Origin: Bacteroidaceae bacterium
Lineage (GTDB): Bacteria > Bacteroidota > Bacteroidia > Bacteroidales > Bacteroidaceae
Direction: 5' to 3'
Assembly (NCBI GenBank): GCA_017416705.1
Contig: JAFQBG010000003.1
Coordinates: forward strand, 62,001 to 126,000
DNA length: 64,000 nucleotides
The position numbers and the translations under genes are program-made. The notes beneath the pieces were generated by a model that made no database searches, had not been told where the DNA came from, and saw only the letters and a program-made list of their open reading frames with translations. Of the stretch, positions 17,954-27,443 are shown piece after piece. Position 1 is the stretch's first letter. Every line of letters begins with the position of its first letter.

Positions 17954-19778
17954 AATATATATGTTTATTACTAATATATTCGGCTTTCTCCCTGCTTGCT
18001 TCCGAGAGGCTGTCTGTCAGGTATTTTTCCATCAGTAGGGCTCCTATGGGCACACCGTATTCGGCTCCAAATCCTCCGTTCTCGACATATACGGCTATGG
18101 CTATCTTGGGGTTGTCCATTGGGGCGAAGCCTATAAATGCCGAGTGGTCCTTGCCTCTGTTCTGGGCTGTTCCGGTCTTTCCGCATACTTCTATCCCGGG
18201 TATGTTGGCGCCGCGGCATGTTCCGTTGAGTACGGCTTGTCGCATGCCTTTTACTATGTGTTCGTATGCCTCTTTGTCGGCCATGGTGGTGCGTGGCTCG
18301 GAGTATTTCGAGGGCAATGTGTCTCCGTCGATGCTGCTTACTATGTGCGGGGTTATAAATGTTCCTCTGTTGGCTATTGTGGCACATAGGTTGGCTATTT
18401 GCAGCGGGGTTAGTGTCACCTCGCCTTGTCCGATGGATATACTTATGACGGTGACGGCGTTCCAATATTTGCCATAGTGCTTGTTATAGAACGAGGCGTT
18501 GGGTATCATGCCTCGGGCTTCGCCGGGTAGGTCCACCCCTAATTTGTAGCCGAAGCCCATAGACACCATGTAGTCGCGCCATGTGTTCATGGCTTCTTGT
18601 ACGTTTTTGTATTTGTTCGACGAGAACATTCTTACCAATCCCCAACAGAAATATGCGTTGCACGATGTTGCTATGGCGGGGTATAGCGGTAGTGGCGCGG
18701 CATGGGCGTGGCAACCTAATTTGAATTTGTTATACCGAAATCCTCCGGTGCACGGGAAATTTGTTTCGTGGCTTATAATGCCCTCCTGCAAGAATGTGAG
18801 TGCCTGTGATGTCTTGAATGTGGAGCCGGGAGGGTATGTTCCCATGATGGCTCTGTTCATGAGTGGTTTTTGCTTGTTTTTCGATAGGCTTTTGTGGTTT
18901 TCTCCTCGTTGCCTGCCAACAAGAAGGCGTGGGTCGTAGGAGGGCGATGATACCATACATAGTATTTCGCCGCTCGATGGTTCTATGGCTACTATGCTGC
19001 CTATTTTGTTTTGCAGCAGCTGCTCGCCAAGTTGTTGCAGTTCAATGTCGAGCCCTAAACGAAGGTCTTTTCCCTGTGTGGGCATTGTGTCCATTGCGCC
19101 ATCCTTGTACCTCCCCTGTATGCGCCCGTAGGCGTCGCGAAGAAGCATTTCCACCCCTTTCTTGCCACGTAGCTGATGCTCGTAGAACGCTTCAAGGCCT
19201 TGTGTGCCTATATAATCGCCTCGGGTGTAGTAGGGGTCCTTGTCTATTTTCTTTTGTGATACCTCGCCTATATCGCCAAAAAGAACGCCTGCTGCCCCAT
19301 AGGTGTATTGTCTGATGGAGCGCTTGCTGATATAAAATCCGGGGAAACGAAACAGCTGCTCCTGAAATCGTGCCAATTCCTCGGCCGATAAACGGCTCAT
19401 GAATGTCTGTTCGGTGTACGATGAGTAGCCGGGGTTGTAGCGTTTGTTGCGTATGTCGGCCATCCTTTTGTCAAAATCGTCCCTTGTTATGCCAATGGCG
19501 CGACATAAGTCAAGTGTGTCGATATTGCGTATTTCACGTGGAATGAATGTTATGTCGTAGGCCGGCTGGTTATAGACAAGGAGCTTGCCGTTACGGTCGT
19601 ACATGAGGCCTCGGGCAGGGTAGAGCGTTTTTTTATAAAAAGCATTGCTGTCGGCTTTGCTTTTGTATTCGTCGTTCATTATCTGCAAATTGAACAACTG
19701 CACAATATATATGAGCAATATGACAATTACCGCTCCGCCCAATATATATTTACGATGTTCAATGTGTATGTTGTTCAT
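17934..19778 (-). CDS. mrdA: Penicillin-binding protein 2 (elongasome transpeptidase)
   Basis: A 614-residue class B penicillin-binding protein. A single N-terminal transmembrane helix (about 11-31) anchors a periplasmic body. The pedestal begins FYKKTLYPARGLMYDRNGKLL at about 47. Transpeptidase motifs are SxxK at 319-322 (PPGSTFK), SxN at 372-374 (TSCNAYF) and KTG at 534-536 (CGKTGTAQN). It cross-links peptidoglycan during elongation with RodA. It starts 6 bases from the mreD stop and overlaps rodA by 20 bases. Confidence 0.94.
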   Translation of the reverse strand: MNNIHIEHRKYILGGAVIVILLIYIVQLFNLQIMNDEYKSKADSNAFYKKTLYPARGLMYDRNGKLLVYNQPAYDITFIPREIRNIDTLDLCRAIGITRDDFDKRMADIRNKRYNPGYSSYTEQTFMSRLSAEELARFQEQLFRFPGFYISKRSIRQYTYGAAGVLFGDIGEVSQKKIDKDPYYTRGDYIGTQGLEAFYEHQLRGKKGVEMLLRDAYGRIQGRYKDGAMDTMPTQGKDLRLGLDIELQQLGEQLLQNKIGSIVAIEPSSGEILCMVSSPSYDPRLLVGRQRGENHKSLSKNKQKPLMNRAIMGTYPPGSTFKTSQALTFLQEGIISHETNFPCTGGFRYNKFKLGCHAHAAPLPLYPAIATSCNAYFCWGLVRMFSSNKYKNVQEAMNTWRDYMVSMGFGYKLGVDLPGEARGMIPNASFYNKHYGKYWNAVTVISISIGQGEVTLTPLQIANLCATIANRGTFITPHIVSSIDGDTLPSKYSEPRTTMADKEAYEHIVKGMRQAVLNGTCRGANIPGIEVCGKTGTAQNRGKDHSAFIGFAPMDNPKIAIAVYVENGGFGAEYGVPIGALLMEKYLTDSLSEASREKAEYISNKHIYYGTEER

Positions 19779-19784
19779 TTTGTG

Positions 19785-20285
19785 TTACTTGCTTGAAAAC
19801 TTCTCTGTAACCAATATAAACAGGATGGTGAGCAGTGTGCTGCTTGCTACGCCTATGAGCAGTGTCATTGGGTATCGTATTGTGAACAGTTCCAATATGT
19901 ACAGTGCGGTATAGAATATTGTTATACATATTGTTGCATAGCTCATATACCCGCCAAAACGCATTGAGGGTATTCCGGGGGTAAGGTCCTCGGGGTTGCT
20001 TTTTTGTATGAACGACTCCAAAATGGGGTTGCGCACAAATGCCAGCAATGTTGCTGCGGCTGCATTTATACCCGGGGTGCTTCCAAAAAGGTCTATTGTT
20101 ATACCCATTATAAATGCCCACAATAGTAATTCGTTCCTCGATGTGTATCGTGGCAATTTGAGCAAGAATATGAGATATACGGCGGCTGTCGCATAGCCAA
20201 ACAGGTGTATGCGATTGAATATCAGTGACTGTACAAGTATGAGCAGTATGATGTTGCGTATTCTTATCAGATATGTTCCGGTCAT
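19785..20285 (-). CDS. mreD: Rod-shape-determining protein MreD
   Basis: A 166-residue membrane protein with five or six hydrophobic helices covering nearly its whole length. It carries LFGSTPGINAAAATLLAF near residue 68, resembling the MreD core (D/G-x-PGxxxx). Assignment rests mainly on size, hydrophobicity and position between mreC and PBP2. Its start overlaps the mreC stop by 4 bases, so translation is coupled. MreD links MreC to the cytoplasmic side of the elongasome. Confidence 0.85.
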   Translation of the reverse strand: MTGTYLIRIRNIILLILVQSLIFNRIHLFGYATAAVYLIFLLKLPRYTSRNELLLWAFIMGITIDLFGSTPGINAAAATLLAFVRNPILESFIQKSNPEDLTPGIPSMRFGGYMSYATICITIFYTALYILELFTIRYPMTLLIGVASSTLLTILFILVTEKFSSK

Positions 20286-21130
20286 TCTTTGGGTATATTG
20301 CTCTCTAATATCTGTTGTTCGTTGTGCCCCTTGTTGCCTACTACAAACACCGATGACAGCTCGCCGAAGTCAACAAAAAGTTCTACCTTGGCCCGATAGA
20401 ACATGCCGTCGAGCGATTCTTCGAGGCTTTCTATGCTGCCAACGGGTATCCCGGCAGGGAATATCGAGGAGAAACCGCTTGTTACCACTGTGTCTCCGCG
20501 CTCAAAATGGGTGTACTTGGGCAGGTCCACAAGGTATGAGTAGCGGGTGTCTTTGCCATCCCATTGCAGCGTGCTGAACTCGCTGTTTCCTTGTATGCGA
20601 CAACTTATGTTGCTTTTGCTGTTTAGCAGTGGCAATACCAATGAGTATTGCTCCGATGTCAGGTATATTATTCCCACAACGCCCTTGCTGCTGAAAACTC
20701 CCATTTCGGCTTCCACTCCATCGCTTTTGCCTTTGTCTATTACTATGAAGTTATTTAGCTTGTTTAGGGAGTTATTTACAATATTTGCTGTGTTGAATTT
20801 GAATTGCGAGGAGTAGCTCCTGACTATGGTGTCCCCCCTCATTGCAGCCTCGTTTTGTAGCTCGGCTATTTGTGAACGTAATTGCACTACCTCGTTCATA
20901 AGCTCGCTGTTGTGGGCAAGCAGTTCTTGGTTTCGTGTTCCAAGACTGAAATATTCCACCATGTTCTTTGTGGCACCGAATATGTTGCCTGCCATGCTGT
21001 TTGCCGACGTGAAAAAGGTGGCTCCCTGATAGTTGTTGAACTGCACAATAAGCATAAAACTGATTCCTTCGAATAGTACGAAAAGGAACCAGTGATTATG
21101 CTTTATGATGAAGTTCAGTATCGTCTGCAT
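20282..21130 (-). CDS. mreC: Rod-shape-determining protein MreC
   Basis: A 282-residue periplasmic protein with one N-terminal membrane helix (about 12-30). A coiled coil follows at about 65-95 (LAHNSELMNEVVQLRSQIAEL), then the MreC beta-domain pair with FIVIDKGKSDGVEAEMGVFS, VGIIYLTSEQYSLVLPLLN and GDTVVTSGFSSIFPAGIPVG. That last block is the most conserved part of the family. It bridges MreB and MreD to the periplasmic PBP2. It begins 7 bases after the mreB stop. Confidence 0.93.
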   Translation of the reverse strand: MQTILNFIIKHNHWFLFVLFEGISFMLIVQFNNYQGATFFTSANSMAGNIFGATKNMVEYFSLGTRNQELLAHNSELMNEVVQLRSQIAELQNEAAMRGDTIVRSYSSQFKFNTANIVNNSLNKLNNFIVIDKGKSDGVEAEMGVFSSKGVVGIIYLTSEQYSLVLPLLNSKSNISCRIQGNSEFSTLQWDGKDTRYSYLVDLPKYTHFERGDTVVTSGFSSIFPAGIPVGSIESLEESLDGMFYRAKVELFVDFGELSSVFVVGNKGHNEQQILESNIPKE

Positions 21131-21137
21131 TTTATGC

Positions 21138-22163
21138 TTAGCGCATTAAGAAGGGGTATTGAAGGTTTTTGAGTGCCAATGCGGTACCTTTTGCAACACA
21201 GTACAACGGGTTTTCTGCTATGTGGAAAGGTATTTTTATTTTGTCGGACAGACGTTTGTCCAAACCGCGTAGCAAGGCGCCTCCTCCGGCAAGATATATG
21301 CCGTTGTGAACGATGTCGGCATATAGTTCGGGGGGTGTTGCTTCGAGTGCGCTTATAATGGCGTTCTCTATCTTCATTATGGATTTGTCTATACAGTGTG
21401 CTATCTCTTGGTAGCATACGGGGACTTCCAAAGGCATTGCGGTTATCTTGTTGGGACCATGCACTATGTAGTCTTGGGGCGCATCTGCGCCAAGGTCTGT
21501 CAGTGCCGAGCCTACATGTATTTTTATGCGCTCTGCCATACGCTCACTGATGCGAACGTTATGCTGACGACCCATGTATTCCTGAATGTCGGCTGTGAAG
21601 TCGTCGCCGGCTGTACGTAGGGAGCCGTTCGACACAATGCCGCCCAAGGAAATTACGGCAATCTCGGTGGAGCCGCCGCCTATGTCAACAACCATGTTGC
21701 CTTCGGGAGCGGTTACATCGAGCCCTATACCCAATGCCGATGCCATGGGCTCGTATATCAGGTATATGTCGTGTCCGTTGGCATGTTGTGCCGAGTCGCG
21801 TACAGCACGAAGCTCCACTTCGGTTGAACCGTAAGGCACACCTATCACCATGCGCAGCGATTTCGAGAACGAGAATAGGCCGCTGTTCATGTTTACTTTC
21901 TCTATGAAACCACGCATCATCTGTTCGCAGGCGTTAAAGTCGGCTATCACACCGTCGCGTAGCGGACGTATGGTTCTTATGTTCGGATTGACCTTCTCGT
22001 GCATCTGCTTGGCACGCTCTCCGACAGCTATTTTGTCGCCTGTCTTGTTGTCTATGGCAACAACGGAGGGCTCATCTACAACAATTTTGTCGTTGTAGGT
22101 GATAATGGTATTGGCTGTTCCAAGGTCAATAGCAATGTCCTGTGTAAGTGAAAAAAAACCCAT
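21138..22163 (-). CDS. mreB: Cell-shape actin homologue MreB
   Basis: A 341-residue actin-fold ATPase. The phosphate-1 loop is in IAIDLGTANTIITYND (about 10-25). Other landmarks are VDEPSVVAID, the phosphate-2 region MVVDIGGGSTEIAVIS near 160-175 and the adenosine region YLAGGGALLRGLDK near 288. It polymerises under the inner membrane and organises elongation. It is the first gene of the operon and is separated from purH by a strong hairpin, so it probably has its own promoter in the 22165-22195 region. Confidence 0.96.
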   Translation of the reverse strand: MGFFSLTQDIAIDLGTANTIITYNDKIVVDEPSVVAIDNKTGDKIAVGERAKQMHEKVNPNIRTIRPLRDGVIADFNACEQMMRGFIEKVNMNSGLFSFSKSLRMVIGVPYGSTEVELRAVRDSAQHANGHDIYLIYEPMASALGIGLDVTAPEGNMVVDIGGGSTEIAVISLGGIVSNGSLRTAGDDFTADIQEYMGRQHNVRISERMAERIKIHVGSALTDLGADAPQDYIVHGPNKITAMPLEVPVCYQEIAHCIDKSIMKIENAIISALEATPPELYADIVHNGIYLAGGGALLRGLDKRLSDKIKIPFHIAENPLYCVAKGTALALKNLQYPFLMR

Positions 22164-22195
22164 TTTGAACTGTCTTGTTTTAATTTAACAATCGG

Positions 22196-22227
22196 CATTG
22201 TGTAACGGTTCGAGCCGTTACACAATG
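22196..22227 (-). terminator. Terminator hairpin between purH and mreB
   Basis: Perfect 13-bp inverted repeat (arms 22196-22208 and 22215-22227, CATTGTGTAACGG and its complement) with a 6-base loop. It starts 5 bases past the purH stop on the minus strand. No T tract follows on that strand, but the position and the strong stem fit a purH transcript end. Confidence 0.65.
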
Positions 22228-22231
22228 TTTT

Positions 22232-23755
22232 TTAGTGCTTGAAGTGACGGAAACCGGTTGTCACCATGGACATGTTGTTGTTGTCGCAATATTCTACCGA
22301 TTCTTTGTCTCTTATGGAGCCTCCCGGGTGAATGACTGCTGTCACTCCTGCCTCGTGTGCTATTTGTACACAGTCGGGGAAGGGGAAGAATGCGTCACTT
22401 GCCATAACTGCTCCTTGCAATGAGAAACCGAATGTGCCGGCCTTCTCTATCGCATGCTTTAAGGAATCTACGCGCGATGTTTGTCCCACGCCGCTTGCTA
22501 TCAGCTGTTTGTCTTTTGCAAGCACTATGGCGTTGCTCTTGCTGTGCTTAACTATTTTGTTGGCAAACAACATATCCTCTTTTTCGCTGTTTGTGGGCTC
22601 TAACTTCGAAACGGTGTTAAGGTCGTCCATTGTCTCGACCTTGGCGTCGCGCTCCTGAACAAGCACTCCGTTGAGCACGCTGCGGAATGTTTGTTTGGGC
22701 ATCTCTGTTTCTTTGTGTACAAGTATTATGCGGTTTTTCTTTTGCATAAGTACCTCCAATGCGTCCATGTCGTAGTCGGGAGCGATTACCACCTCGAAGA
22801 ATATTTCGTTGATGGCCTCGGCTGTGGCTTTGTCTATGGAGGCGTTTGTTATGAGTACTCCGCCGAATGCCGACACAGGGTCGCCTGCCAACGCTGCCTG
22901 CCATGCTTCGAGAACAGTGGGACGCGAAGCCAAACCGCATGCGTTATTGTGTTTTAGGATGGCAAATGTAGTCTCTCCTGCAAAATCGTGAATGAGCTCC
23001 ACTGCTGCATGAATATCGAGCAGGTTGTTGTAGGAAATTTCCTTGCCATGCAATTGGTTGAACACCTTGCCGAAATCGCCAAAGAATGCACCGCTTTGGT
23101 GGGGGTTCTCGCCGTAGCGCAGGCTCATGGGGGTGTCCTTTGTGTAACGGAAAGCACATTGCTCCTCGCCCTTGAAATAGTTGAATATGGCAGAATCGTA
23201 CGACGATGAAACGGCAAATGCCTCACGAGCAAAGAAACGACGCTCTTCGAGTGTGGTTTCGGCTCCGTTGTTTTTTAGAATATCCAACAACGGTTGGTAT
23301 TGTCCTTTGCTTGCAACAATAACAACGTCGTTAAAGTTCTTGGCAGCGCCACGTATGAGCGATATTCCGCCTATATCAATTTTTTCAATAATATCGGCCT
23401 CGGGTGCGCCCGATGCCACTGTTTGTTCAAAGGGATAGAGATCTACAATAACAAGGTCGATGGAGGGTATCTCGTATTCGGCCATTTGTTGTTGGTCTTT
23501 CTCGTTCTCGCGACGTCCCAAAATGCCACCGAATACCTTGGGATGCAGGGTTTTTACACGTCCACCAAGTATCGAAGGATAGCCTGTGATGCTTTCAACC
23601 GATGTGCAAGGGATGTTAAGCGATTCTATGAACTCCTTTGTTCCGCCTGTCGATATTAAACTTACGCCTTCGGCATGAAGGAGCTTTATAATCTCGTCAA
23701 GCCCGTCTTTGTGAAAAACGGAAACCAATGCTGATTTGATTTTTTTTGTAGACAT
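22232..23755 (-). CDS. purH: Bifunctional AICAR transformylase / IMP cyclohydrolase
   Basis: A 507-residue enzyme for the last two steps of IMP synthesis. The N-terminal MGS-like cyclohydrolase domain (about 1-145) has SVFHKDGLDEIIKLL, LISTGGTKEFIE and GRVKTLHPKVFGGIL. The C-terminal transformylase domain has MSLRYGENPHQ near 212, the catalytic lysine-histidine in FAILKHNNACGLA near 270, and SDAFFPFPDCVQIAHEAGV near 460. Length is normal. The gene stands alone upstream of mre, with a terminator between. Confidence 0.96.
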   Translation of the reverse strand: MSTKKIKSALVSVFHKDGLDEIIKLLHAEGVSLISTGGTKEFIESLNIPCTSVESITGYPSILGGRVKTLHPKVFGGILGRRENEKDQQQMAEYEIPSIDLVIVDLYPFEQTVASGAPEADIIEKIDIGGISLIRGAAKNFNDVVIVASKGQYQPLLDILKNNGAETTLEERRFFAREAFAVSSSYDSAIFNYFKGEEQCAFRYTKDTPMSLRYGENPHQSGAFFGDFGKVFNQLHGKEISYNNLLDIHAAVELIHDFAGETTFAILKHNNACGLASRPTVLEAWQAALAGDPVSAFGGVLITNASIDKATAEAINEIFFEVVIAPDYDMDALEVLMQKKNRIILVHKETEMPKQTFRSVLNGVLVQERDAKVETMDDLNTVSKLEPTNSEKEDMLFANKIVKHSKSNAIVLAKDKQLIASGVGQTSRVDSLKHAIEKAGTFGFSLQGAVMASDAFFPFPDCVQIAHEAGVTAVIHPGGSIRDKESVEYCDNNNMSMVTTGFRHFKH

Positions 23756-24183
23756 ATGGATTTTAGGTTAAAATTTATTCTGTATTTGTGTTAATGATTT
23801 GATTGTTAGATGGTTTCGTGTGTAGCCCGTCGGGGGCTGTCTAATATTTCGCGAAGTTACTTTTTTTTTGCCTATTATACAATAGAAAAACATATAAAAA
23901 TGGACAAAAAAATATGCTTTTTTGTTGCGGGCAAACTGCTTTTTTTGCTTGCCGAAAATGCCGGGGAAACGGCATGGGGAACAACCCTTTTTTTACGCGG
24001 TGGCCATTGTGGAGGGAGTTGCCTGCGGGGCCACTGTGAGCACCTTGCAACTGCTTCAAAATGAATGTATAATGTGCCTGCGCTTGTGTTGTTTGCCCGC
24101 ATGTGGTATTAGCGTCTCCTTAAATTGTCAAGGAGACGCAGTGAGGGCTATACGGCTTGTCCGTACAGTGCTTTTGGCGTTGC
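23756..24183. other. Gene-free interval between purH and nadB
   Basis: About 430 bases with no convincing protein gene. The right end of the purH promoter lies near 23850, where the minus strand reads GTAACTTCGCG after an A/T run. A small GC-richer segment around 23945-24060 contains ATGCCG/CGGCAT (23957-23974) and does not resemble a known RNA that I can name. Short ORFs here are in unrelated frames and lack start context. Confidence 0.5.
24112..24139 (-). terminator. Hairpin downstream of nadB
   Basis: Perfect 10-bp inverted repeat GCGTCTCCTT (24112-24121) and AAGGAGACGC (24130-24139) with an 8-base loop. It lies 45 bases past the nadB stop on the minus strand. It is not followed by a T run. 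Confidence 0.5.
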
Positions 24184-25746
24184 TTATCTTAAATGGTCTA
24201 TGTTGTAGTGCAGTCCCCGGCTCTCTTTTCGCTCAATGGCTTGTCGCATGATGAGATAGCCGACGTTTATCATATTGCGTAGTTCGCACAGTTCCTTGCT
24301 TATGACGCTGCGTTTGAACAGTTCCTCGGTTTCTTCGTATAACAAATCCAAGCGGTTCCATGCGCGTTTCAGACGAAGGTCGCTGCGTACTATGCCTACG
24401 TATGTGCTCATTATCTGGCCTACCTCCTTGACGTTTTGTGTTATGAGCACCATTTCTTCGTTCATTTTGGTGCCTTCGTCGTTCCATAGTGGAATATTGT
24501 CGTTGAAAACGTATTCATCCATATGCTCCAAGGAGTGTTTGGCTGCGGCGTCGGCATATACGACTGCCTCTATCAGTGAATTGCTGGCTAAACGGTTGCC
24601 GCCATGCAGGCCTGTGCAAGAACATTCGCCCACTGCATACAGGCGATGAATACTCGACTGGGCGTTTATATCTACTTTTATGCCACCGCACAGGTAGTGT
24701 GCTGCCGGTGCCACCGGGATATATTCCTTTGTTATGTCTATGCCCAACGAGAGGCATTTTTCGTATATGTTAGGAAAATGTTGCTTGGTCTCCTCGGCGT
24801 TTTTGTGTGTCACGTCAAGGTACACATGCTCCTCGCCACGGTTTTTCATTTCGTTGTCTATGGCGCGTGCCACAATGTCGCGTGGTGCAAGCGACAGGCG
24901 TTCGTCGTATTTGTGCATGAATTCCTTGCCGTCTTTGGTTCGCAGTACGCCGCCATATCCGCGCATGGCCTCGGTTATAAGAAACGAGGGGCGGTCGCCG
25001 GGGTGATATAGTGCAGTGGGGTGAAACTGTACAAATTCCATGTCTTTTACTGTTCCTTTGGCACGATAGACCATGGCTATTCCATCGCCTGTGGCAACCA
25101 ACGGGTTGGTTGTTGTGGTGTATATGGCTCCGCATCCACCGGTGGCCATTAGCGTGACCTTGCTCAAAAAAGTGTGTACTTGGTTGGTGGATATGTCCAA
25201 TATATATGCTCCATAACACTCAATGTCGGGTGTCTGGCGGGTTACAACAGCCCCAAGATGATGCTGTGTAAGTATCTCGATGGCAAAATGGTTGTCGAAT
25301 ATTGTTATATTGGGGTGTTCCCGCACTGCTCTTATCAGCGAGTCTTGTATCTCGGCACCGGTGTTGTCGGCATGGTGCAGTATGCGAAATTCCGAGTGGC
25401 CTCCCTCGCGGTGCAGGTCGAACGCGCCATCGGCTTTCTTGTCAAATTCTACGCCCCAATTTATCAGCTGCTGAATTTGTCCGGGGGCTTCGCGTACCAC
25501 CTTCTCGACAGCCTGTCGGTCGCTGATATAGTCGCCTGCTATCATGGTGTCCTCGATATGTTTCTCGAAATTGTCAACCAACAGGTTTGTAACCGATGCC
25601 ACACCACCTTGTGCAAAATAGGTGTTGGCATCTTCGAGTGTGGTTTTGCATATAAGTGCTACGCTGCCTTTGTGTGCCACTTTAAGCGCAAAACTCATTC
25701 CGGCAATACCGGAACCGATAACTAAGAAGTCGTATTTCTTTACCAT
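24184..25746 (-). CDS. nadB: L-aspartate oxidase
   Basis: A 520-residue flavoprotein that oxidises L-aspartate to iminoaspartate for NAD synthesis. The N-terminal dinucleotide-binding motif is FLVIGSGIAGMSFALKVA (about 6-23). Next come TYFAQGGVASV near 42 and HREGGHSEFRILHHAD near 113-128. FHPTALYHPGDRPSFLITEAMRG is near 241, and AVGECSCTGLHGGNRLASNSL near 372 is the FAD-binding block shared with fumarate reductases. nadA and nadC are not in this window. The gene is divergent from dacB across 133 bases. Confidence 0.95.
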   Translation of the reverse strand: MVKKYDFLVIGSGIAGMSFALKVAHKGSVALICKTTLEDANTYFAQGGVASVTNLLVDNFEKHIEDTMIAGDYISDRQAVEKVVREAPGQIQQLINWGVEFDKKADGAFDLHREGGHSEFRILHHADNTGAEIQDSLIRAVREHPNITIFDNHFAIEILTQHHLGAVVTRQTPDIECYGAYILDISTNQVHTFLSKVTLMATGGCGAIYTTTTNPLVATGDGIAMVYRAKGTVKDMEFVQFHPTALYHPGDRPSFLITEAMRGYGGVLRTKDGKEFMHKYDERLSLAPRDIVARAIDNEMKNRGEEHVYLDVTHKNAEETKQHFPNIYEKCLSLGIDITKEYIPVAPAAHYLCGGIKVDINAQSSIHRLYAVGECSCTGLHGGNRLASNSLIEAVVYADAAAKHSLEHMDEYVFNDNIPLWNDEGTKMNEEMVLITQNVKEVGQIMSTYVGIVRSDLRLKRAWNRLDLLYEETEELFKRSVISKELCELRNMINVGYLIMRQAIERKESRGLHYNIDHLR

Positions 25747-25879
25747 GTTTGTTCTCTGTTTTGTTAACGACGGTATTCATACGCGGCGAAGTTACAAAAA
25801 ATGCTAATAAAAAACTCTTTCGGATGGATTTTTCGATAAATTATAATTAGTTTTACTGCCTGAATTATTCTTTTTACAT

Positions 25880-27259
25880 ATGATAAATAGATTTTCACTC
25901 ATTATTTCTGCTTTTTTGATGTGTGTGCAGTGGTTGCCGGCGCAGAATATTTCTTCGAAGCTGGATACTCTGTTGCGCGATAAAATATTTGAAGATAGCG
26001 ATGTGTCGCTTGCGGTGTACGACTTGGATGCCGACTCTATGCTCTATGCGCATTGTATAAAGAAACTGTCTCGTCCGGCATCTGTTGCCAAGGTTGTGAC
26101 TGCGGCTGTGGCTTTGGAACGCTTGGGATGCGACTATACTGTTCAAACTCGTCTTTGTTCCAAGGATAATCTATCGGGTGGTGTTAATTTGTATGTGCAG
26201 GGTGCTATCGACCCGCTTTTCGGGGTGAAAAATCTTGACACTATGTTATCGTCGTTACCGGCAGGATTGATTGTCGATACTCTTTTTGCCGATTGTTCCT
26301 TTATGGATTCCATATATTGGGGGCCGGGATGGTCGTGGGATGATACTCCATGGGAATTTCAGCCCTATATATCGCCGCTGATGCTTAACGGCGGCTGTGT
26401 CGAGGTGACTGCAACGCCCTCGTCGAAGGGGGCTCCACCCGTGGTGGAGTGTTTTCCGCAGTCGCAATTCTACTGCGTTGTGAACGAGGCTGTTAGCGGT
26501 GTCAATGACGGCACAAAATTCACCATCCTGCGCGATTGGCTGCAAAACTCCAATGTGATACGCTTGCGTGGCGACTGCAACAAAAAAAAGAGCGAGAAAA
26601 TGAATATGTATCGGTCGCAGGATTTTTTCCTTGCAGTCATGATGGAGCATTTGGAGGCACAGGGCATTGTGGTAAAAAACAGCGGTTTTGCACAGACCCC
26701 TTGCGATGCCACCGAACACCATCGCTCTTGTCGTTCCATAGCCGATATTGTTGTCGAGGCTTTGTCGGAAAGCAATAATCTGTGTGCCGAGGCTCTTTCG
26801 TATCATCTTGGAGCCTTGTACGGGAAACGTCCTGTGCAGCAGGATATGGGCCCGAAAATAATGAAAGCCCATCTTGACTATAATCTTGATATGCCATGTA
26901 ACTATCATATAGCCGATGGTTCGGGGCTCTCTATGTACACGTATCTGTCGGCCGATATAATAATACAGGTGCTCAGGCATGTATATGCCCGAAAGGATAT
27001 ATACGAAATTTTCATGTCGGGGTTGCCGCAAGCCGGAATAAGCGGCACCATGAAGCATCGTTGCAAGGGTACGGCGGCATATAAAAATATATATGCAAAG
27101 ACGGGTACTGTAAAAGGGGTTTGTACGCTTGCCGGCTATGCCAAGGCTGCTAATGGGCATAATCTGGCGTTTGTGGTGCTGAACAAAAACTCCATGCGTG
27201 CACGCGATGTCCGCAAGTGGCAGGACAAGGTGTGCGAAGTTATTTGTAATTATCGTTAG
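25880..27259 (+). CDS. dacB: D-alanyl-D-alanine carboxypeptidase/endopeptidase, PBP4 (S13)
   Basis: A 459-residue periplasmic penicillin-binding protein with a cleavable signal peptide (cut after WLPAQ, about residue 22). Active-site motifs are SxxK at 68-71 (RPASVAK), SxN near 298 (SESNN) and KTG near 407 (YAKTGTVKG). The segment between the first two motifs holds the family's insertion domains. It trims or cleaves cross-links in peptidoglycan. It is the only plus-strand gene between 16.5 and 54 kb and is transcribed on its own. Confidence 0.9.
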   Translation: MINRFSLIISAFLMCVQWLPAQNISSKLDTLLRDKIFEDSDVSLAVYDLDADSMLYAHCIKKLSRPASVAKVVTAAVALERLGCDYTVQTRLCSKDNLSGGVNLYVQGAIDPLFGVKNLDTMLSSLPAGLIVDTLFADCSFMDSIYWGPGWSWDDTPWEFQPYISPLMLNGGCVEVTATPSSKGAPPVVECFPQSQFYCVVNEAVSGVNDGTKFTILRDWLQNSNVIRLRGDCNKKKSEKMNMYRSQDFFLAVMMEHLEAQGIVVKNSGFAQTPCDATEHHRSCRSIADIVVEALSESNNLCAEALSYHLGALYGKRPVQQDMGPKIMKAHLDYNLDMPCNYHIADGSGLSMYTYLSADIIIQVLRHVYARKDIYEIFMSGLPQAGISGTMKHRCKGTAAYKNIYAKTGTVKGVCTLAGYAKAANGHNLAFVVLNKNSMRARDVRKWQDKVCEVICNYR

Positions 27260-27443
27260 CGGCTGTTTTTTATATCGCCATGTTATGAAGCAGTGTGGGC
27301 TGTCTTTTTATTTTTCGGGGGCGGACTATGCAACCAATGAAAAATAAATAAACAGTTTTGAGTATAAAAAACGGCAATACGAATTGTTTGTGTAAGGGGC
27401 TTATTTTCAGGAATATAAAAAGCCTTTTGGCCTTTTGTTCCTC

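Noticed and set aside
22196-22227. GGTTCGAGCC motif resembling a tRNA T-arm
   Set aside because: It is the loop side of a perfect hairpin after purH; no acceptor stem or anticodon arm is present.
26255-27160. 301-codon minus-strand ORF inside dacB
   Set aside because: Opposite strand of a gene with all three penicillin-binding motifs; no motif of its own.
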